A stretch of DNA of 64,000 nt from Harmonia axyridis. Its lineage: Eukaryota > Arthropoda > Insecta > Coleoptera > Coccinellidae. The stretch is from NCBI RefSeq assembly GCF_914767665.1, contig NC_059503.1, positions 24,056,001-24,120,000 of the forward strand. The letters are read 5' to 3'. Below the pieces are notes generated by a model. That model did no database searches. It worked only from the letters and a program-made list of their open reading frames with translations, and was not told the origin of the DNA. The stretch's first letter is position 1, and each line of letters begins with the position of its first letter. Shown here piece by piece: positions 58,200 to 64,000 of the stretch. The position numbers and the translations under genes are program-made.

Positions 58200-59079
58200 A
58201 ACGATGAGTTCTGGACTGACTCCCCTTGGTATCAATTTATTACCCACTTAAAGAAGGCAAACCACCCTTGTCAAAATATAGACGCCAGACATGTTAAGGG
58301 CAGCCTGCTGGTTATTAGTTTCTTAACAAGTAAACAGAGTTGCTCTTGAAGAGATGATAACCAAAATCATTTACGAAGATAATTTTAGGTATTTTCGGTA
58401 GTTCTGGAATGAAGAACCCCTTCCGAGGATTGATACTTGATTTTTCAGAAGTTTATCTATCTACACTTAGGCCATATGGATTTTGAAAGGAGGAAGCATA
58501 CCAAACAGATTAAGAGCACACAGCCACACACTGTTGTAAAATGAATATTCAGTAGCAGAGGTTTTGTTTATTTTTTATTCTAATAGTAGACGGAAACTTT
58601 CAAGAGAATTTCTTGAAATAAAGTAGATAGGCACCTTACCATATATATATACAATTTATAGTATTCGAGATCAAAGCAGAACAAATTTTTTTAATAATAT
58701 ATTTTTAGTGTTTTAATATTTATTTGTATTGATTTTGATAATAACAAAAATTTCAAGCTTTTTGTTGAATTTCGTCTTGATATCGTGAACAGAATCATAG
58801 AAAATGCATGCACAATATCAAAAAAATAAACAAATTAGGAAAATACTGACAGTGCCAAATGCACCCTTGGAGGCAACATAAATGTATATATGTGGCCTCC
58901 ATCAACCAAAATGTTGCAAGAGGATTGAAATCGTTATTTTAGTTTTGTTTTATTTTGGATTTGTCGACATTGAAATATTAGATTTAGTAATTCCGCTTAA
59001 AATTTCTATGGTTCTATACGAAATTCTAACCGAAGCTTGGATTTGTCATTCTAATGTTTTTCTTTAATTTTCTATGATT

Positions 59080-59560
59080 CAGACGATGTGATTCACTGGG
59101 AATTTTGAATGAAAATTATTATTTAATTGATATCAAACACGCAAAAGTTCATCTCCATCGGTTTTTGTGATGAAATGCAAATTGATCGAATCTGCAGTTT
59201 TTAAATTTACAAGAAAATATAATTTCGTACGGCCATATTTACGGAACTTCTAGTAGCTTTTTGCCCATTAACAAACATAGTCGAGATTCGAACTTAGCCT
59301 GAAAATATTAGATTTTTAGCTCTTTTAGTTCAGTAGTGTTGGAGTCATCAGTGATCTGAAACTCACCGTTTGAGATCATTCCCGGATCAAACTTTCAAGT
59401 TTCTAGGTCTTTCAGTTAGAGATTTACCGTGTTAACGGCAGTCCGACCGGCAGGACATAATCGAATTTAAAGAAGGATTTGTCATTAGTCAAAACTTATC
59501 GTTTCAGACCATTCCCGACTTGAAATTCTAAAATTAAATTGTGACGAAATAATATAAAAA
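59080..59560. repeat. dispersed repeat, copy 2
   Basis: ccatatttacggaacttcta, ttttgcccattaacaaacat and agaccattcccgacttgaaa match the repeat at 49560-49990 in the same order. It also contains an internal diverged duplication (gatcattcccggatcaaact near 59377). Non-coding. Confidence 0.6.
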
Positions 59561-59569
59561 CGAAAACGA

Positions 59570-60500
59570 GAGTTCAAGTTAATAGAAATTCCAATTGATA
59601 AATTCAATTATGACATAAGTAATACCTTGGAAGTTTTTCCATGGAGATTCAAAAGAACTGTTGAAAAATTTGGCTCTCAACGAGAAAAAAGCTGCCAGCT
59701 TTAATTGAGGAGGGTACATAACGATACTAACTGCACGTATATTATGTTTATGGCTGTGACTTAATGAGGAAACCGAGAATTAGCTGCTCACTTCATTCGA
59801 CATCCCCAAATAGTGTTAAATGAATGTTTAATTTCTTCCTAGGAAATGCATGAGTTGGGGATCTGAATAATCTAAAGATGATTATGGACAAAAGTTCAAA
59901 ACAGTGTGGTTTTCTTGATAGAAGTCGGAACTTCCAAGATCTCCTAAATTGAGATCTTAATTTTCCCAGTAACAGATTTTATTATATCGATTTTCTTGTC
60001 TTTCATCGCTTCATTCCCTCAGTTTATATAGATGGAAGTTTTTTATTGGGATAAATTCTAAATTTGAACGATGGATATTTAATATTGTGGAATGTTCCGA
60101 ATTTCATGAAGATAAAATCAAATTTCCGGTACATACAGTACAGTATACAATAAAGATAATCAATTAAGTTTGCTCATGAATATTCTGCGAAATACTCATT
60201 ATCGAATATATATGTTAGGCATGTACCGAATTCTAAGCAATTATGGTGTGCAAATTTGTACAATTTTTTTTATAAATCTAAAGAAATTAACCTGTAAGGT
60301 TTGAAAAATATAATTATTGAATGTTGTTTCACCAATATAGGTTTTTAATTACGTCATATTTTGTTGTACATAATTTTGCAGGATTTCCATTTCGGTTTCT
60401 AATTTGTGATGATAAACCTTTGGAAATATTTCTAAGTCTCACAAAAATTTTCAAAGTTTACGTCTGTCAAATTTCAAAAACAACCATAATTCAAGTATTC
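59570..60500. other. no gene seen
   Basis: AT-rich intergenic sequence without recognisable features. Confidence 0.5.
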
Positions 60501-60534
60501 AACACGCCACTCAAGAAGTTCGGAGCCTAGCGCA

Positions 60535-61010
60535 CAGAAAAAAAAGTGATATGACACCACCAGTGCCATATCACTTGTTTTTTCGTTAGTACCAAGCTTC
60601 AAAAAAATGTGTGAATGAATTTCGGATCATAGAGTTAAGTTTGGATCGAGTTATTGAAAATTTGTTGTTGTTTGAAAAATGGATGATAACGAGTTTCGTG
60701 TATTGGTAAAACTCTGTCTTTTGATAGGAAAAAATAATGTGCAAGTGAAGAAATGGCTTGATAAGAGTTATTTAGATTTTGCTCTATCGACCAGAAAGGT
60801 GAAAAGGTGGAGAAAGAAATTTGTTTCTAATAAAGAAGTGATTGCCGAGGTTCAAGCTCATTTCGAAAGCAAAGACGAATCTGTCTAAAGTGAATATATT
60901 AAAAAGTTGGACGAGCATTTATATCACTCTTGAAGATGACTATTTTGATGAATACAGTTGATTTTTTTAGAAAAAATGTGTTTTTACGATTATACTTCAT
61001 CTTATCTCGA
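60535..61010 (+). pseudogene. mariner (DD34D) deletion derivative
   Basis: A 69-codon frame (60679-60888) fuses the transposase start (EFRVLVKLCLLIGKNNVQVK, then KWLDKSYLDFALSTRKVKRW) to a piece from near its end (SNKEVIAEVQAHFESKDESV). The catalytic part between them is deleted. The upstream region (gttagtaccaagcttcaaa) and downstream region (aaaaaatgtgtttttac) resemble the mariner at 62741. Confidence 0.7.
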
Positions 61011-61174
61011 GTTTAAACAAAATAACGTGATAGTTATTATATGATTTTTTCCATGAAAGCTGTTATGTTTGTTTTTTCTATTGAATAACAAGAAAAATGG
61101 CAAATATGACTTCAAAATTTTATTTAGGTAGGTATGCTATGCACTAAAATTGAATACTTTCCATGTATTGACTA

Positions 61175-61441
61175 TCACAAAGCTACTAGTTTTTTATTTC
61201 CATTAACAAAGGCATGCTCCTGATTCAATAACTCCAGTTTCAAATAATTGAAATACATTGTGTGTACTGAAAAGTCGGCATCAGAATAACAATACCATGG
61301 TGCCTGAAGCTGGTTCGATGGGCGAAACCATATTATGTTTCCACGAAACTCGATAAGGTTCTCCATACAAGTTACATAAGCGGTTTGTCTATTGTTCCAA
61401 CAATCACACTTCACGGTTTGAATTTCAATAGTTTTACTCAT
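61175..61441 (-). CDS. hypothetical small protein, 88 aa
   Basis: ATG at 61441, stop at 61175. The sequence is SKTIEIQTVKCDCWNNRQTA and so on, with three Cys in the first 30 residues, several Trp and Tyr (FRPSNQLQAPWYCYSD), and a varied, protein-like composition unlike the Ile/Phe/Lys-rich noise frames nearby. I do not recognise the family. No splice sites or poly(A) signal were assessed as convincing, and it lies between two mariner relics. It could equally be a repeat-derived fragment. Confidence 0.25.
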   Translation of the reverse strand: MSKTIEIQTVKCDCWNNRQTAYVTCMENLIEFRGNIIWFRPSNQLQAPWYCYSDADFSVHTMYFNYLKLELLNQEHAFVNGNKKLVAL

Positions 61442-62740
61442 TTTATTTGCTTTTTGCTTTTATATCACGAATGTTTCGAAATTTGCTACAAAAATTACAA
61501 TTTATTTCAATTTTGATGATTGAATTCGAAAAAATATATTCTGTTCATTCTAATATGAAACCGATGTATGTGTGTATATGTATACAAGTTCAAAGTTTCC
61601 TCTTCCACAATGATTTCTTATTGATCGCGAATTCTGAATCGCCTCTGTCCTGTTTTTCGATAATAATATTTTACGAAAAAATTAAAAGTAAATGAAAAAG
61701 TTGAATGAACATATAAAAGAACATCCAAAAAAAAATTGTATTTCTGTTTTTTCAGTACGAAGATATTGCATACCATTTATCAAACTTATTTGTATTTTTT
61801 TTAATTATAATGAATATTCACCGACGGCTTTAGGACCGGTGGTTATTAAAAATGAAATCTTCAAAAACTAATAACATCGGGACAATGATAGATAGAATAT
61901 GTTATCCACTATCATTGGAAAAATATTTCGAATTTTATTAGCAGTTTTCGAGAAAAAAAAATTTAATTTTTGGCTTCTGGATTTCAAGAATATTGACCGA
62001 TTCAATTTCATTCAAATTTTGTATTCTACATATCCAAAAATCGAAAAGGGCGAAAATTTCAGGTGGTTGAAAAAATTCTCTCCTTGACCGATTATGTTTC
62101 ATTATTTCTATAATCTTTATCCTTGTCTATCAGTGTCTCTTTTAATTTTCGTTCAAAATTCGAAAATTGTGAACATTTGAGTAGAGAATTAGTGTCATGT
62201 TATTGAGAAGTGTATAAAGCAAATTCAGTATCTATTTATCAAATGCAGACTATAAATATACATTTTACATTTGTTGTTGTAATGCGCATCAATTAAAATC
62301 AATTAAGAGATCGGCGAATTAATTTATCATCTAATTTGAGAAATTTTGCCGTCTCTATTTTGTCTATAACTGACAACTGACATGGAGTTTCCTAGTTACA
62401 ATTATATCAACGTTGATGATTGTGATAATCTATAGTGAATTTCTTTTTTAAAAATGATGAAACAGTTATGAGAACGTATTCAATAATGAGTTATTAACTG
62501 TTGCTTATACCATTTTTTAGTATTAGTAGCTAATATCGTCAATTCTGTAGGATATTGTTGAATTTTTTCAATCCCGCTATAAATGACTTCGAGTCAGTGC
62601 TTTCCTTATTTTTGGATTTACCATAGCTTTTCAATTACAAATTAGAATCAACAAGTAGGGTCAAACAAAGTTTGCGAAACATGCCTTAAATTTTTGTATT
62701 TTGATGTTTTGTTGAATGGAGTAAAAATTCAGTAATCATT

Positions 62741-63922
62741 AGGCCAATTGAAAAGTCCCCGGTCTGATGCACAGATGGCGGTGCTAGTATTAAATCCATA
62801 TGATTTTTAGTTAGTACCAACTTTCAAACGATACGTTTCAAAATTTGACAGCAGTCCGACAGTTAGTTTGTGAGATATTGGGTTGTGAGTGTAGCTACTT
62901 TTGTTATTTGAAAAAAGATGGGGGAAAAAATAATTTCGGGTGCTGATGAAATATTGCTCTTTGAAGGGAAAAAATACAGTTGAAGCAAAATCCTGGCTTG
63001 ATAAAGAGTTTCCGGGGTCTGCACCAGGAAAATCAACCATCATTGATTAGTATGCTGAGTTTAAACGTGATGAAATGAGCACCGAAGACGGCGAACGCAG
63101 TGGAGGCCCAAAAGAGGCTGTCGCCGACGAAAAAATTAAAAAAGATCACAAAATAATTTTGAATGACTGTAAAGTGAAGTTGATCGAGATAGACATTGTG
63201 AAGATATTATCTGAACGTGTACATCATATCATTCACGAATATTTGTACATGAGAAAGCTGTGTGCAAAATGGATGCCGCGCGAGCTCAAAATCGAATAAA
63301 AGCAACAACGTGTTAATGATTCTGAGCAAGTTTGAAGCTGTTTAAGTGCAATAAACCTGAGTTTTTGCGTCGATATTTGACAATGGATGAAACATGGCTC
63401 CATCATTTCACTCCGGAGTCCAATCGACAGTTAGCTGAGTGGACTGTACACGATGAACCGAATCCAAAGCGAGGAAAACACAACAGTCAGCTGGCAAGAT
63501 GATGGAATCAGTATTCTGAAATGCGCATTTGAAGAAAAAAAGGTGCTGTTTCACCAAGACAATGCGCCGTGTCACAAATCAATGAAAACAATGGCAAAAT
63601 CGCATGAATTGGGCTTCGAATTGCTTCTGCATCCACCGTATTCGCCAGAACTTGCCCCCAGCGACTTTTTCCTGTTCTCAGACCTCAAAAGAATGCTCGC
63701 TGAAACGAAATTTAGCGCCAATGAAGAAGTAATCGCAAAAACTGAGGCCCATTTTGAAGCGAAAGACAAATCGAAATCGTACTAAAAAAATGGTATCGAA
63801 AAGTTGGAAGATCGCTATAATCGCTGTATCGCCGTCGAAGGCAACTATGTTGATAATTAAAATCGAATTTTGCTAAAAAAATGTGTTTTACTATGGTAGT
63901 CCGGGGACTTTTCAATTGGCCT
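62741..63922 (+). pseudogene. mariner (DD34D) element with inverted ends
   Basis: Both ends carry aggccaattgaaaagtcccc in inverted orientation; a TA precedes the left end, while the right neighbour is TG. Inside, the frame is broken many times: GADEILLFEGKK, RAQNRIKA, FLRRYLTMDETWLHHFTPES (first aspartate), then a gap, FHQDNAPCHKS (second) and YSPELAPSDFFLF (third), with 34 residues between the last two. The final KLEDRYNRCIAVEGNYVDN reaches almost to the right end. At 1.18 kb it is slightly short for mariner, owing to the internal deletion near 63500. Confidence 0.85.
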
Positions 63923-64000
63923 GTTTACTATACGTATTAATTTTCTGAACGGAATACAACAATTTCATTGTGCAAAAGTATCCATTTAATGTAATCGTAG

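Noticed and set aside
58882..59067. 61-codon ORF
   Set aside because: No conserved motif; AT-rich background frame.

Overview
This is an AT-rich, intron-bearing animal window, most likely from an insect and probably a beetle. The evidence is short introns with GT/AG borders, three recognisable single-copy genes (ufm1, a SNIP1-like gene and the receptor tyrosine kinase sevenless/ROS1), a long C2H2 zinc-finger array, and a heavy load of insect-type transposons (mariner, DD41D Tc1/mariner, non-LTR, Ty1/copia and possibly BEL fragments, MITEs). The order assignment is inference.

Layout. At 290-655 there is a minus-strand reverse-transcriptase fragment. At 656-12473 lie two tandem copies of a roughly 6-kb unit; each holds a mariner remnant and a copia remnant, and the two copies carry different deletions. 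At 12690-14526 (minus) is an exon of near-identical C2H2 fingers with a decayed 3' end. At 14685-18290 are two broken non-LTR retrotransposons. From 18380 to 23000 there are a MITE, a TIR element wrapped around a LINE 3' fragment, a possible BEL gag start and a frameshifted DD41D transposase. ufm1 (25015-25579, minus) and the SNIP1-like gene (26574-28585, plus) are divergently arranged around a palindromic TA tract. From 28990 to 33470 there are a foldback hairpin and a 2.7-kb TIR element.

The right half (34054-58199, minus) is sevenless. I reconstruct 21 coding exons whose splice phases join without conflict, plus a candidate signal-peptide first exon, giving about 2,330 residues: an extracellular cysteine cluster, fibronectin III domains and YWTD propellers, one membrane span, a tyrosine kinase and a short tail. 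Its introns host a DD41D element, a mariner, three copies of a palindromic repeat, a copy of part of one of its own exons, and a tandem repeat carrying hammerhead-ribozyme motifs. Beyond the gene (58200-64000) are a dispersed repeat, two deleted DD34D mariners and one unexplained small ORF.

The most interesting item is the set of three type-I hammerhead ribozyme motifs at 52020-52114 (minus), 53763-53857 (plus) and 54063-54154 (plus), within roughly 300-bp repeat units in a sevenless intron. Their arrangement resembles metazoan retrozymes.
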